A DNA stretch of 64,000 nucleotides from Pseudomonadota bacterium (GTDB taxonomy: Bacteria; Pseudomonadota; Gammaproteobacteria; Pseudomonadales; Moraxellaceae). A program made the position numbers and the translations under genes. Numbering within the stretch: position 1 is the first letter of the stretch; each line of letters starts with the position of its first letter. Below the pieces are notes generated by a model. It was not told where the DNA came from, did not search any database, and was given only the letters and a program-made list of their open reading frames with translations. This document shows, one piece after another, positions 8,561 through 17,640 of this stretch. The DNA lies in contig JAEWKT010000039.1 in the NCBI GenBank assembly GCA_023393635.1, positions 1-64,000 of the forward strand. Direction: 5' to 3'.

Positions 8561-9047
8561 CCTGTATGCTGATTGATGGAATTCATCAACCGTTAATTCG
8601 ATATAAATGTTGTGCAGCTTAACGTATTAAGGCACGATAAAACATGACAAGTGCTTTGATAGAAAGATGGCGGGGAAATTCTATTTTGCAGCATAAGTTG
8701 TAACTGCTGCACCGCATCAGATACTTTGTGGGATGTTAAAGTATCTGCTATAAGCCAAGCATACCCGATTAGGGTCTGAGGTCTACCAAAGCAAAACGTT
8801 TGCAACCGAAGGGTGATCGGTACAAAACGTTTGATTTTAAGAAAGAGCTATTGTTTTATGTTAGTTCATTGATGTCAAGGAAAACCTGCTTTTTATTGCT
8901 TAATTTGGCCGAATATTGGCTATATTTCTTAATATGATTTCACTCACTTTACAGGTAACCTTAAAACACATGAAATCTACTTGCGTAAAATGCTAGTTTT
9001 AGATACGTTGCTGTACATGATAACGGTGTAGGTAGGGAGTTCATCGT
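8561..9047. promoter_or_regulatory. Divergent control region ilvI / DUF4124 gene
   Basis: This 487-bp region has no convincing gene. On the ilvI side, reading minus, it holds a possible -35 TTGACA (8873-8878). It also contains two copies of the palindromic sequence CAAAACGTTTG (8792-8802 and 8823-8833), 31 bp apart or three helical turns. A hairpin with 9-bp arms AGATACTTT/AAAGTATCT lies at 8719-8746 in the likely ilvI leader. No branched-chain-rich leader peptide was found here. The right part, before the plus-strand gene at 9048, shows nothing specific. Confidence 0.5.
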
Positions 9048-9575
9048 ATGCAAAAAATCAATCATAAGGCGCAAAAAAATATTAATCATGCCACTACATT
9101 GCCTATTTTATTGGCCTGTTTAGGTTCAGCCCTTCTCATTAATAGTGCCTCTGCTCAAACATTTTATAAATGGGTAGACAAAGCTGGTTCTACGCATTAC
9201 ACCCAAACGCCACCGCCTGGCAACCTGGCCAAAAAAGCAAAAACTGTACAAGTGGATGAAACGCCTGTATCGCAATACTCTACCAATAATTCAAATGCTA
9301 ATGGCAATACCACAGAAAGCAGCAACTCAAATAATGCCACTGGTTTAAATTCAAATCAGCTTGCGCAAACGGCCAATGCAGGTTCCATCCCCGACCTGCC
9401 ACAAAATCTATCGCGCCCAACCATCAACAACAATGCGAACAATAGCACTTCAAACAGCCAACCAACACCACGTTCAGCCCCTAGCCCTGCCTTTCAATCT
9501 ATAACCCCACCACCTGACAACCGACTGATTACACCAAGTCAGGATCAGGTACGCCCAGCCTTTAGCGAGCGTTAA
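9048..9575 (+). CDS. DUF4124-domain exported protein (first of a pair)
   Basis: The protein has 175 residues. A long basic start and hydrophobic core (about residues 18-37) ending SASAQ form a signal peptide. The DUF4124 domain follows at once, with the family core TFYKWVDKAGSTHYTQTPPP. The rest is Asn/Ser/Pro-rich and probably disordered. DUF4124 proteins are small periplasmic or envelope proteins of unknown role. The next gene carries the same domain, so the two are paralogues from a tandem duplication. They are separated by 48 bp and are probably co-transcribed. Confidence 0.8.
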   Translation: MQKINHKAQKNINHATTLPILLACLGSALLINSASAQTFYKWVDKAGSTHYTQTPPPGNLAKKAKTVQVDETPVSQYSTNNSNANGNTTESSNSNNATGLNSNQLAQTANAGSIPDLPQNLSRPTINNNANNSTSNSQPTPRSAPSPAFQSITPPPDNRLITPSQDQVRPAFSER

Positions 9576-9623
9576 ATTTGCTACTGAAGTTAAGCCGCTT
9601 TATTCATTAGGAAAACATAAAAA

Positions 9624-10073
9624 ATGTCTGGTTATCACCGTATTATAAAATTAGGACTCTTGCTGGGATTAGCAACAGCCTCATTTAACCTGGCTCAGGC
9701 GCAGCAATTTTATAAATGGCAAGATGAAAAAGGAGCCACACATTATAGCCAAACGCCACCGCCTGCGCGCTATTCTAAAGCCCTGTCAATTAAGGAGCGA
9801 CCCGCTGCACCAACCACCGCAGCAGTACCAGCAGCAACAGATAATGCCAAACCCGCTGCGCCCACAGCAAAACCCACCAAGCCTGCTGCCCCAGCCGTAC
9901 AAAAGCTAAGCGCAGAAGCCTGTAAAGACCTAAAAAGCAATCTGGATTTATTACAATCTGGTCGACGCTTATATCAAAACGATAGTGGTGGCGAGCGTTC
10001 ATATTTGACCGAAGCACAAAAATCCGCTCAAATTCAAACCTATACGCAAAATATCGCCCAAGGTTGTGGGTAG
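9624..10073 (+). CDS. DUF4124-domain exported protein (second of a pair)
   Basis: This 149-residue paralogue of the preceding gene has a signal peptide ending AQAQ near residue 27. The DUF4124 core QFYKWQDEKGATHYSQTPPP comes next, followed by an Ala/Pro/Lys-rich linker. It ends in a short helical tail with two Cys (EACKDLKSNLDLL and a final QGCG). The tail is absent from the first copy and could form a disulphide in the periplasm. The RBS is AGGAAAA, 12 bases before the ATG. Function unknown. Confidence 0.8.
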   Translation: MSGYHRIIKLGLLLGLATASFNLAQAQQFYKWQDEKGATHYSQTPPPARYSKALSIKERPAAPTTAAVPAATDNAKPAAPTAKPTKPAAPAVQKLSAEACKDLKSNLDLLQSGRRLYQNDSGGERSYLTEAQKSAQIQTYTQNIAQGCG

Positions 10074-10203
10074 CGTTAATCACCAGCAGATACTGGGTTA
10101 AAAATACAGGCAAAAATAAGCTTGTTTTTAAGGAAAATGTACACCCAGGGCAATTTTAGGCTATGCTTGCGCTCAAGTTTTTATGATTGCCTGCTCTGTG
10201 GTT

Positions 10204-12855
10204 ATGACAACATCCAACACCCAAAATACTGATTATCAATTTGCTCAAATTGAACCTACCATCCAAGCTAGCTGGGAAGCGCGCCAAAGCTTTGCTGTAG
10301 CAGATGAAGTAGCTACCCCACGACGCTATATATTATCCATGTTTCCGTATCCTAGCGGTAAGCTACACATGGGTCATGTGCGCAATTACACCATTGGTGA
10401 TGTCATTAGCCGCTATTATCGCTTAAAAGGCGAAACTGTATTACAGCCAATGGGTTGGGATGCGTTTGGCCTGCCTGCGGAAAATGCCGCGATTGCGCAT
10501 CAAATTGCACCTGCCAAATGGACCTTTGAAAATATTGCCTATATGCGTGATCAGCTAAAACGCTTAGGGTTGTCTATTGACTGGAACCGTGAAATTGCCA
10601 CCTGCACACCAGAGTATTATCGCTGGGAGCAGTGGCTGTTTGTGCAGTTGTATAAAAAAGGCTTAATTTACCGCAAGCTATCTACGGTCAACTGGGATCC
10701 TGTTGATCAAACTGTTTTGGCTAACGAACAGGTTATTGATGGTCGCGGCTGGCGCTCTGGTGCGCTGGTCGAAAAACGTGACATTCCCATGTATTACTTC
10801 CGCATTACCGATTATGCGCAAGAATTGCTGGATGATCTTGATCAGTTGCAGCCCAACGATGAGTCAGGTGGCTGGCCACAGCAAGTACTCACCATGCAGC
10901 GCAACTGGATTGGTCGCTCAACAGGAATGGATATCACCTTTCCCTCTGCTAATCCTGCCATTTATGCTGATGGCTTAACGGTGTTTACCACACGTCCAGA
11001 TACTTTAATGGGCGTCACCTATGTGGCCGTTGCTGCTGAGCATCCATTGGCGATTAAAGCAAGTGAGAATAATCCTGCGCTACAAGCATTTATTGAAGAA
11101 TGCCGCAAAGGTTCAGTAGCAGAAGCAGATGTTGCCACTGCCGAGAAAAAAGGCATGGCAACAGGCCTGTTTGTTAAGCACCCCATTACGGCTGAGCAAG
11201 TGCCAGTGTGGGTGGCTAATTATGTGCTCATGAGCTACGGCTCAGGCGCGGTGATGGCGGTGCCTGCACATGATGAACGTGATTTTGAGTTTGCCAATCA
11301 ATATAACCTGCCTATTAAGCAAGTCATTGCAGTGAATGGCGATGCTGATGGTGCCAATAGCTTTGACAGCAAAACCTGGCAAGAATGGTATGGCAGTAAA
11401 CAAGGTAAGCTCATTCATTCAGGTGAATTTGATGGTTTAGATTATCAAGCTGCTTTTGATGCCTTGCTGGCCAAGCTTGAACCAGAAAACCTGGCGCAAT
11501 CTAAAGTACAATTCCGTCTACGTGACTGGGGCGTTTCCCGTCAGCGTTATTGGGGTTGTCCAATTCCAATGATTAACTGCGACACTTGTGGTCAGGTGCC
11601 AGTTCCAGAAGATCAACTGCCTGTTGTGCTGCCCACGGATGTGGTGCCTGATGGTTCTGGTAATCCCCTCGCCAAAATGCCTGAGTTTTATCAAACCACT
11701 TGCCCAAGTTGTGGTAGCGAAGCCAAACGTGAAACCGACACGCTAGACACTTTTGTAGAATCCAGCTGGTATTACGCACGCTACGCCTCGCCTGATTATA
11801 ATCAAGGGCTAGTAAAACCTGAAGCTGCTGCTAGCTGGCTACCTGTAAATCAGTATATTGGTGGCGTGGAGCATGCGATTTTGCATCTGCTATACGCGCG
11901 CTTCTTCCATAAACTGATGCGTGATGAAGGGGTTGTGCAAGGCAATGAACCATTTACTCGCCTATTGACCCAAGGCATGGTTTTAGCAGATACGTTTTAT
12001 CGTGAAAGCGACAATGGTAAAAAGACTTGGTTTAACCCTGCTGATGTTGTGCTGGATAAAGATGAAAAAGGTCGTATCTTAAGTGCGCACCTGAACGCTG
12101 ATGGCCAAGCCGTTAGTATTGGCGGCATGGAAAAAATGTCCAAGTCCAAAAATAATGGCGTTGATCCACAGGCGATTATTGATAAATTTGGCGCAGATAC
12201 CGCACGTGTATTCATGATGTTTGCTGCACCGCCTGATCAGTCACTTGAATGGTCAGATGCTGGCGTAGAAGGCTCACATCGCTTCTTAAAACGTGTCTGG
12301 CGCCAAGCACAGCAGCACCTTGAAGTTGCCCCTGCGACACTACCGATGATTGATTCTGGTAGCTTAAGCAAAGATGCCCAGGAATTGCGTCGTAAGCTAC
12401 ATGAAACCATTCAAAAAGTGGGTGATGATATTGAGCGTCGTCAGGCATTTAATACCGCTATTGCTGCACTCATGGAACTGCTCAACAGTATCAGTAAATT
12501 TGAAGCCAAAACTGATCATGACCATGCAGTTGCGCGTGAAGCCATTACTAACCTATTATTATTGCTAGCACCATTTGCCCCTCACCTCAGTGAAGCCTTG
12601 CTGGCAACATTTAATATTGATTTGGTTCATGCCTTATTTCCTGAAGTTGACCCTGCTGCCCTAACCCGCAATACCCAAACCATTGTGGTACAGGTCAATG
12701 GCAAATTACGTGGCAAGCTAGAGGTTGGCTTGGATATTGGTGATGACGAGCTAAAAGCATTGGCCAAAGCCATGCCCGAAGTTCAGCAGCACTTAACAGG
12801 GCCAACCAAAAAAGAAATTGTGGTAAAACATAAATTGGTTAATCTTGTGGTTTAA
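10204..12855 (+). CDS. leuS: Leucyl-tRNA synthetase
   Basis: LeuS charges tRNA-Leu and edits mischarged norvaline and isoleucine. This class Ia synthetase has the HIGH-like motif HMGHVRNYTIGD near residue 50. The CP1 editing domain includes TTRPDTLMGVTY and AVPAHDERDFEF, the latter with its editing Asp. A zinc-ribbon-like Cys set lies between residues 450 and 510 (CDTCGQ, CPSCGS). The KMSKS motif is EKMSKSKNNG, followed by the anticodon and C-terminal domains ending KLVNLVV. The start at 10204 gives the 883 residues expected; an ATG seven codons upstream is also possible, and neither has a clear RBS. It heads leuS-lptE-holA. Confidence 0.97.
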   Translation: MTTSNTQNTDYQFAQIEPTIQASWEARQSFAVADEVATPRRYILSMFPYPSGKLHMGHVRNYTIGDVISRYYRLKGETVLQPMGWDAFGLPAENAAIAHQIAPAKWTFENIAYMRDQLKRLGLSIDWNREIATCTPEYYRWEQWLFVQLYKKGLIYRKLSTVNWDPVDQTVLANEQVIDGRGWRSGALVEKRDIPMYYFRITDYAQELLDDLDQLQPNDESGGWPQQVLTMQRNWIGRSTGMDITFPSANPAIYADGLTVFTTRPDTLMGVTYVAVAAEHPLAIKASENNPALQAFIEECRKGSVAEADVATAEKKGMATGLFVKHPITAEQVPVWVANYVLMSYGSGAVMAVPAHDERDFEFANQYNLPIKQVIAVNGDADGANSFDSKTWQEWYGSKQGKLIHSGEFDGLDYQAAFDALLAKLEPENLAQSKVQFRLRDWGVSRQRYWGCPIPMINCDTCGQVPVPEDQLPVVLPTDVVPDGSGNPLAKMPEFYQTTCPSCGSEAKRETDTLDTFVESSWYYARYASPDYNQGLVKPEAAASWLPVNQYIGGVEHAILHLLYARFFHKLMRDEGVVQGNEPFTRLLTQGMVLADTFYRESDNGKKTWFNPADVVLDKDEKGRILSAHLNADGQAVSIGGMEKMSKSKNNGVDPQAIIDKFGADTARVFMMFAAPPDQSLEWSDAGVEGSHRFLKRVWRQAQQHLEVAPATLPMIDSGSLSKDAQELRRKLHETIQKVGDDIERRQAFNTAIAALMELLNSISKFEAKTDHDHAVAREAITNLLLLLAPFAPHLSEALLATFNIDLVHALFPEVDPAALTRNTQTIVVQVNGKLRGKLEVGLDIGDDELKALAKAMPEVQQHLTGPTKKEIVVKHKLVNLVV

Positions 12856-12902
12856 CGCATTGTCGTTGAAACTTTTGAGTTAATAACGCAACACTTAACA
12901 AT

Positions 12903-12940
12903 TCTGGATGCGCAGTAATCGGCATCCAGAATATTTTATT
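12903..12940 (+). terminator. Hairpin after leuS
   Basis: TCTGGATGC (12903-12911) pairs with GCATCCAGA (12922-12930), followed by an AT-rich stretch with a weak U-run. It lies between leuS and lptE, so it may only attenuate read-through into the next two genes. Confidence 0.5.
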
Positions 12941-12962
12941 TATTAATTGAGCAGGATAAAGC

Positions 12963-13475
12963 ATGAAAAAAATAGGTTTGATGATAGGCATGCCCCTATT
13001 ATGCTTGAGCTTAAGTGGATTGAGCGGTTGTGGTTTTCACTTACGCGGTACCCAAACCCCTGCCATACCCGTTGCTTACAAAGCCATTCAGTTGGATTTG
13101 CCACCACAAGCCAAGGCTTTATATGAGCCATTATCGGTTTATTTACAAAGTCTAGGGGCCAGCGTAAATCAGGATAAAAATGCGCCAACCATTAAAATTA
13201 CTGATTATAAACAGACCCGCCAGTTACTAAGCGGTCGTCTGACAGAGGTGCAGTTAAGTCTGGCCATCACCTACCACATTGAAAACAGCTTAGGCGAACC
13301 ACTAACGGTTGATTACAGCGTTTATTCGCGCCGCAGTTATCAATATGATATTGCTACCGTAAACACTGAAAATCAGGAAGAAGCCCATCTAATTGAAGAA
13401 ATGAATCTGGATGCTGCCATGCAAATTGCCAGACAATTGCATGCTGGCCGTATGCAATATGCCAATAACCATTAA
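12963..13475 (+). CDS. lptE: LPS-assembly lipoprotein LptE
   Basis: LptE is the outer-membrane lipoprotein that plugs the LptD beta-barrel and helps insert lipopolysaccharide into the outer leaflet. The N-terminus is a lipoprotein signal peptide with the lipobox LSGC, lipid on Cys23, followed directly by the family signature GFHLRG. The middle shows the alternating strands and helix of the RlpB fold (ALYEPLSVYLQSLGASV). The C-terminal helix AAMQIARQLHAGRM closes the fold. At 170 residues it has normal length. It lies in the conserved string leuS-lptE-holA and is 20 bp from holA. Confidence 0.93.
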   Translation: MKKIGLMIGMPLLCLSLSGLSGCGFHLRGTQTPAIPVAYKAIQLDLPPQAKALYEPLSVYLQSLGASVNQDKNAPTIKITDYKQTRQLLSGRLTEVQLSLAITYHIENSLGEPLTVDYSVYSRRSYQYDIATVNTENQEEAHLIEEMNLDAAMQIARQLHAGRMQYANNH

Positions 13476-13495
13476 TTGCTTGTGCCTGGTTTAAT

Positions 13496-14485
13496 ATGCG
13501 CTTAGATTATCGTGGAGCGTTAAAGCGGGTTGAACAGGCAACTGGTGCCTGGCTCATTCACGGCAATGAAACCCTGCTTGAACAAAACCTGCTCAATGCC
13601 CTACGCAAACACTGGCAAGCACATCACATTGAGCGTCAGCGTTTTGACATCAATACCATCAGTGATTGGCGCGATGTCTTTAATGCGCTCAATAGTTTAT
13701 CGTTGTTTTCAGAGCGGCTTGCCATTGAAGTACATGGCAACATTAAGCCCGATGCCGCAGGGATCAAACAGCTTCAGCAATTTATACAATCACCCGCAGA
13801 CAACCTACTTGTTATGGTCATGCCACGACAAGACAGCGCAGCGCAAAAAACCAAGTTTTACCAAAACATTGAAGCCAATAGCGTGGTGGTTAATTTAACC
13901 CTGCAAAACGCTCAGGACCGCCTAAGTATATTAAAAGATGAAGCTAGCCAACTGGGTTTACAGTTACATCAGGATGCATGGCAACTACTACTCACCCAAA
14001 ATGAAAATAACCTGTTTGCCGCCCAGCAAAGTCTTTATCGCCTAAGTGACTTACATACTACTGATCAGCTCATTCAAGCGGAAGACTTATATGCCGCACT
14101 GATGGAGCAATCGCGTTTTAGCAGTTTTGATTTGGCAGATGCGGCATTACAGGCCAATACCCTACAAGCAGTTAAGATTTTAAGTTTTTTAATTGAATCT
14201 GGCGAAGCAGATAGTCTGATTTTATGGGCATTAGCGCGTGAAATGCGTTTGTTAATGCAGTTATTTGAACAGCCGCGCCAATACCAGAAACTGGGTATTT
14301 GGCAAAATAAGATCACGCATTATCAGCAGGCCTTAAAGCGAATTAAAGGTCAGCAGCTTTTGACATGGCCTGCGCTACTACAACGTACCGATGAAGCCAT
14401 TAAAGGCTTCTCTGAAGAAAACCCTAAAGATTTATTATTACAAGTCACCATGGCACTGTGTGGTCAGCCGCTATTTGCACTATAA
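13496..14485 (+). CDS. holA: DNA polymerase III subunit delta
   Basis: HolA is the clamp-loader subunit that opens the beta sliding clamp. It has 329 residues. An N-terminal AAA+-like domain starts with WLIHGNETLLEQNLLNALRK, where the Walker A is degenerate as usual. The middle contains SLSLFSERLAIEV, the beta-interaction stretch. The collar domain includes LIESGEADSLILWALAREMRLLMQL. The gene ends with LALLQVTMALCGQ-like residues. It follows lptE with a 20-bp gap, the standard order in gammaproteobacteria. Confidence 0.93.
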   Translation: MRLDYRGALKRVEQATGAWLIHGNETLLEQNLLNALRKHWQAHHIERQRFDINTISDWRDVFNALNSLSLFSERLAIEVHGNIKPDAAGIKQLQQFIQSPADNLLVMVMPRQDSAAQKTKFYQNIEANSVVVNLTLQNAQDRLSILKDEASQLGLQLHQDAWQLLLTQNENNLFAAQQSLYRLSDLHTTDQLIQAEDLYAALMEQSRFSSFDLADAALQANTLQAVKILSFLIESGEADSLILWALAREMRLLMQLFEQPRQYQKLGIWQNKITHYQQALKRIKGQQLLTWPALLQRTDEAIKGFSEENPKDLLLQVTMALCGQPLFAL

Positions 14486-14758
14486 AAACAACGCATGAAA
14501 TAAACCATTTCTCGGTGCATCAGCAGTTTTTCTGGTTTTGATTCGTTCCCATTGCGGGCTAAATAATACGACTGAGTCAGCATTACTCAATAATAATCTG
14601 CAAATTAACTGCTCGTATCTATGGATAAATCTATTATTTTTGGAATAAAGCCATTGATGCACTTCAATACTAAAATATAAACGAACTGGTATGGTTAAAG
14701 CTCTGTTTCTTTTTTAGTCTAAGCTTATGCGCTTTTATAAATGGAAAGGATATTAACG

Positions 14759-15502
14759 ATGAATGTACAAACCTTTGCCAATTTTGAAGAAGCAGGTCAA
14801 GCCGTCTTAAAATTCTTACATCAGCGTTTTGGCTTTAATTTATGGGCGATCACCCGAGTAGAAAACAACAACCTCATTTTATTACAATCAGAAGATCATG
14901 GCTATGGTCTTAAACCAGGTCAAGTCATGCACTGGGCAGATTCATTCTGCTCGCTCATGGTTGCAGGAAAAGGCCCACGCATTGCACCAAAAACAGATGA
15001 AGTGGAGATCTATGCCTCAGCACGGGTTGCCCAGCAAGTACCAATCAAAGCATATATTGGTCAACCCATTGTCAAAGAAAATGGTGATTTGTTTGGTACC
15101 CTCTGTGCTCTTGATCCCGCACCCTAATCTGACGCCATCAAGCAAGAAGAAGCACTATTTAACCTGCTTGGTGGCTTACTGAGTCATATTCTGCAAGTTG
15201 AATTAAAGCATGATGAGCAAGCTCGGCGCTTAGAACGTCTAGAGGTAGAAACCCTCACCGATGAACTCACCCAATTATATAATCGTCGGGGTTGGGAGCA
15301 CTTATTGCAAGCAGAAGAAGATCGCAGCCGTCGTTATGGTCATTCTTCCGCCATTTATGTGATTGATCTGGATGGCCTCAAACAGGTTAATGATACTTAT
15401 GGCCATCAAGCAGGTGATGAATTGATTAAACGTGCAGCCGATGCCCTGCGTCAGTCGGTGCGCAATGAAGATGTGGTATCGCGTTTAGGCGGTTTTGCAT
15501 AA
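14759..15502 (+). pseudogene. Disrupted GAF-GGDEF diguanylate cyclase
   Basis: The first part is a GAF sensor domain of about 120 residues, with NLWAITRVENNNLILLQS and IGQPIVKENGDLFGTLCALDP. An in-frame TAA at 15125-15127 ends it after DPAP. The frame then continues without shift through a coiled linker into a GGDEF domain, with LTDELTQLYNRRGW, YVIDLDGLKQVNDTYGH and GDELIKRAADALR. That domain stops at SRLGG-FA-TAA, where SRLGGDEFA is expected, so exactly the Asp-Glu codons of the catalytic motif are missing. The second half of the GGDEF domain is absent. Cyclic-di-GMP synthesis is impossible; the GAF half could still be translated. The start at 14759 has GGAAAGGA upstream. Confidence 0.9.
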
Positions 15503-15621
15503 ACGCAGCAAGCATCCAAATAATTGATTAAAAAGTAGTATTAAATAAATTGGTAAGCTTTATTTTAGACTGGCTGAATTAGCTCCTCTGCCTACTCAGC
15601 TAATTTAAATTAGCAATCAAA

Positions 15622-16515
15622 TCACAAAACAGGCGCAACCAAACGTTTAAGCGATGTACCGTCCAGATCAATATCACCAAAACGACTATGTCCTTCGTTC
15701 CAGTCTTTGACTGATTGCTGCAAACCTGCAATATCCTTATCAACAAAGTTCCACCACATGACGGTTGGGTGAGGTAAAGGTTCACCGCCAAGTAGCATAA
15801 AATGCGTGCCAGCCTCAGCAAACAGTGTAATCGTATCAGCGGTATTGTCCCGCTCACAGTGAGTTAGGCTGATGAGTTCATTGCCGTGATAGTCTTCACC
15901 ATTAAACTGTACACGGCCCTGAATCACCAAAATCCCATATTCAAAGCCCGCCTGCTGTTCAAGCTGAAGCGTTTGAGCAGTGCTAATCTGTATATCAAGA
16001 CCTAGTAATCTGGAATATTGCATGGTATCGGCTTGCCTGCCTGCATACGCTCCAGTCGTAATAGTATAAGTAACATCATTGTCAGACCACACAGGCAAGT
16101 CAGGGTAGTTATAAAAACTTGGCTCAATCGCCCTGTCCATGGGTAATGCGATCCACAATTGCACAGCGTGCAGGCGATCACAGCCCTCTACTGTTTGCTC
16201 AGTATGGCTAATTCCCTGATCTGCTGCTGTACCTGCGGTCATCAGATTAACTTGTCCAGGCTGGATGGTTTGCTCATTACCCAGGCTATCTTTATGCAAT
16301 ACTTCACCCTCAAGCATCCAAGTGAATGTTTGCAGGTTGGTATGAGGATGCAAGCCGACTTGTAAGCCTTTGCTATCGCCTTGAAAAATAGCTGGGCCGG
16401 CATGGTCCAGAAAACACCATGCACCAATAGTACGCTTGCCTTTATTGGGTAGCATACGGGCTACAGGAATACCACCGACATCTTTTTCCTTGGCAATAAG
16501 TTTATCGACGCTCAT
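15622..16515 (-). CDS. Pirin family protein (first)
   Basis: This 297-residue bicupin belongs to the pirin family, iron-binding proteins some of which are quercetin 2,3-dioxygenases. The N-terminal cupin carries the metal ligands in GLHPHTNLQTFTWMLEGEV (two His in HPH, then a Glu after the second strand). A later His in GISHTEQ completes the site. The C-terminal cupin (ILVIQGRVQFNGEDY, with AGTHFMLLGGEPL) has no obvious metal site, as is usual. It lies downstream of a GNAT gene on the same strand and is only distantly similar to the second pirin at 17641-18582. The substrate is unknown. Confidence 0.85.
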   Translation of the reverse strand: MSVDKLIAKEKDVGGIPVARMLPNKGKRTIGAWCFLDHAGPAIFQGDSKGLQVGLHPHTNLQTFTWMLEGEVLHKDSLGNEQTIQPGQVNLMTAGTAADQGISHTEQTVEGCDRLHAVQLWIALPMDRAIEPSFYNYPDLPVWSDNDVTYTITTGAYAGRQADTMQYSRLLGLDIQISTAQTLQLEQQAGFEYGILVIQGRVQFNGEDYHGNELISLTHCERDNTADTITLFAEAGTHFMLLGGEPLPHPTVMWWNFVDKDIAGLQQSVKDWNEGHSRFGDIDLDGTSLKRLVAPVL

Positions 16516-16535
16516 GTTTTATCCCTTTTAATAAT

Positions 16536-16850
16536 TTATTGGGCAGTATTAGGCTGATGATACAACGAGTTGGCCTGGTATTCGGGGTGTTTGTCGATAT
16601 ACGCTTTAACAAATGAACACACGGGTTTGACTTTCAAACCCTGCTGTTGGGCATAGTCCAGAATATATTTGACTAAATAGGTAGCAAGACCACGGCCTCC
16701 CAACTCAGGCGGTACTTTGGTATGTAGATAGGCAATGCCTTTTTCGCCCTGATGCGTAGTGAAATAATCATAATCTTCAAAAGCAACCTGACCATCAATA
16801 TGAATTTCAAAGCGTTTGCTGTCTTCATTGTTAATCACATCATAATTCAT
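16536..16850 (-). CDS. Small GNAT-family N-acetyltransferase (YidJ/GCN5-like)
   Basis: The protein has about 104 residues and is a minimal single-domain acetyltransferase of the Acetyltransf_CG type. The core AYLHTKVPPELGGRGLATYLV contains the acetyl-CoA pyrophosphate loop ELGGRGLA, and a later CSFVKAYIDKHPEYQ stretch is characteristic. Similar proteins are encoded beside stress genes, but their substrate is unknown. The start at 16850 was chosen because GGAGAG lies six bases upstream; a longer reading would add 21 unrelated residues. It is followed by a pirin gene 20 bp away and probably shares its transcript. Confidence 0.85.
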   Translation of the reverse strand: MNYDVINNEDSKRFEIHIDGQVAFEDYDYFTTHQGEKGIAYLHTKVPPELGGRGLATYLVKYILDYAQQQGLKVKPVCSFVKAYIDKHPEYQANSLYHQPNTAQ

Positions 16851-16975
16851 GGAACTCTCCAGTTTTAATATCGAGCTACACTTGATAATACACAAGCCTG
16901 TCAAAGCCATCACAGTAAAACATGAGTGAATTTATTTAACAGGCTTAAATACATTTAAAAACAAACTTGTAAAAC

Positions 16976-17533
16976 TTAACTTAAACCCAGGATTGGAATC
17001 ACTAAGTCCTCTTCATCACTTAAATGACGCGACAGCAATATGCCAACCTGACCCAGTTGCTGATGCAAAGTATCGGCAAGCTGACGGTCTTCCAGCGCTG
17101 AGCGATATAATGCTCTACCGCTTTGTTGCAAATCGTGCAACGCGGCATTTAACACCTCATGGTCATGATCCAGAATGGCAAACCCTGTGGCCAGCTTTGG
17201 ATAGCTTTTTACAAAACGTGGAAAATAGTGCCCGTCCTCAATACTGTGATGACCGTGTAAGTGGTCAATATGACTGGAGAGCTGACGCAGGATTTGTGAT
17301 TTATAATCAGTCCAATTTATCTTATTTTCCTGATAGGCATGACTGGTTTGTTGCAACCCGCCTTGACGCTGCTGAATACGGGAATGCATGGTCAGCCATG
17401 TGGACGTTTTATAGGCAAAATCTGGGTTAAACCAGTCATCTGGCGGCAATTGGTCATGCAAAAATAGCCACTCTGCATTAAGCAAACTGTCCGCATGGCG
17501 CGGTAAATGCAGAACAGGGTTATTAGGATTCAT
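16976..17533 (-). CDS. Hemerythrin HHE-domain protein
   Basis: This is a four-helix bundle that binds a non-haem di-iron site. Ligand-like residues are in HSRIQQR, HLHGHHSIEDGHYFP, ILDHDHEVL and LSRHLSDEEDLVIP. HHE proteins sense or store oxygen, nitric oxide or iron, or repair iron centres. The start at 17533 was preferred because AGGAG lies nine bases upstream; the ATG two codons earlier has AGGAG only three bases away. It stands between two pirin genes and shares their strand, so the three form a likely redox-response unit. About 185 residues. Confidence 0.85.
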   Translation of the reverse strand: MNPNNPVLHLPRHADSLLNAEWLFLHDQLPPDDWFNPDFAYKTSTWLTMHSRIQQRQGGLQQTSHAYQENKINWTDYKSQILRQLSSHIDHLHGHHSIEDGHYFPRFVKSYPKLATGFAILDHDHEVLNAALHDLQQSGRALYRSALEDRQLADTLHQQLGQVGILLSRHLSDEEDLVIPILGLS

Positions 17534-17640
17534 CAACATTCACTCCTGATTTACTGGTTATGATTACTGGATAAAAAAGCTGAGCCTAAGCCCAGCTTCC
17601 TTATTGCGTGATCTGTTTAACCCTTTAAGCATCTACAGGG

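Noticed and set aside
8593..8805. 70-codon frame in the ilvI leader as a possible leader peptide
   Set aside because: It starts at TTG without an RBS and has no cluster of Leu, Ile or Val codons.
10183..10203. Seven-codon longer start for leuS
   Set aside because: The later ATG matches the family N-terminus better; neither has a clear RBS, so a small doubt remains.
14480..14662. 60-codon minus-strand frame after holA
   Set aside because: No RBS, overlaps the holA stop region and has no recognisable family; judged chance.
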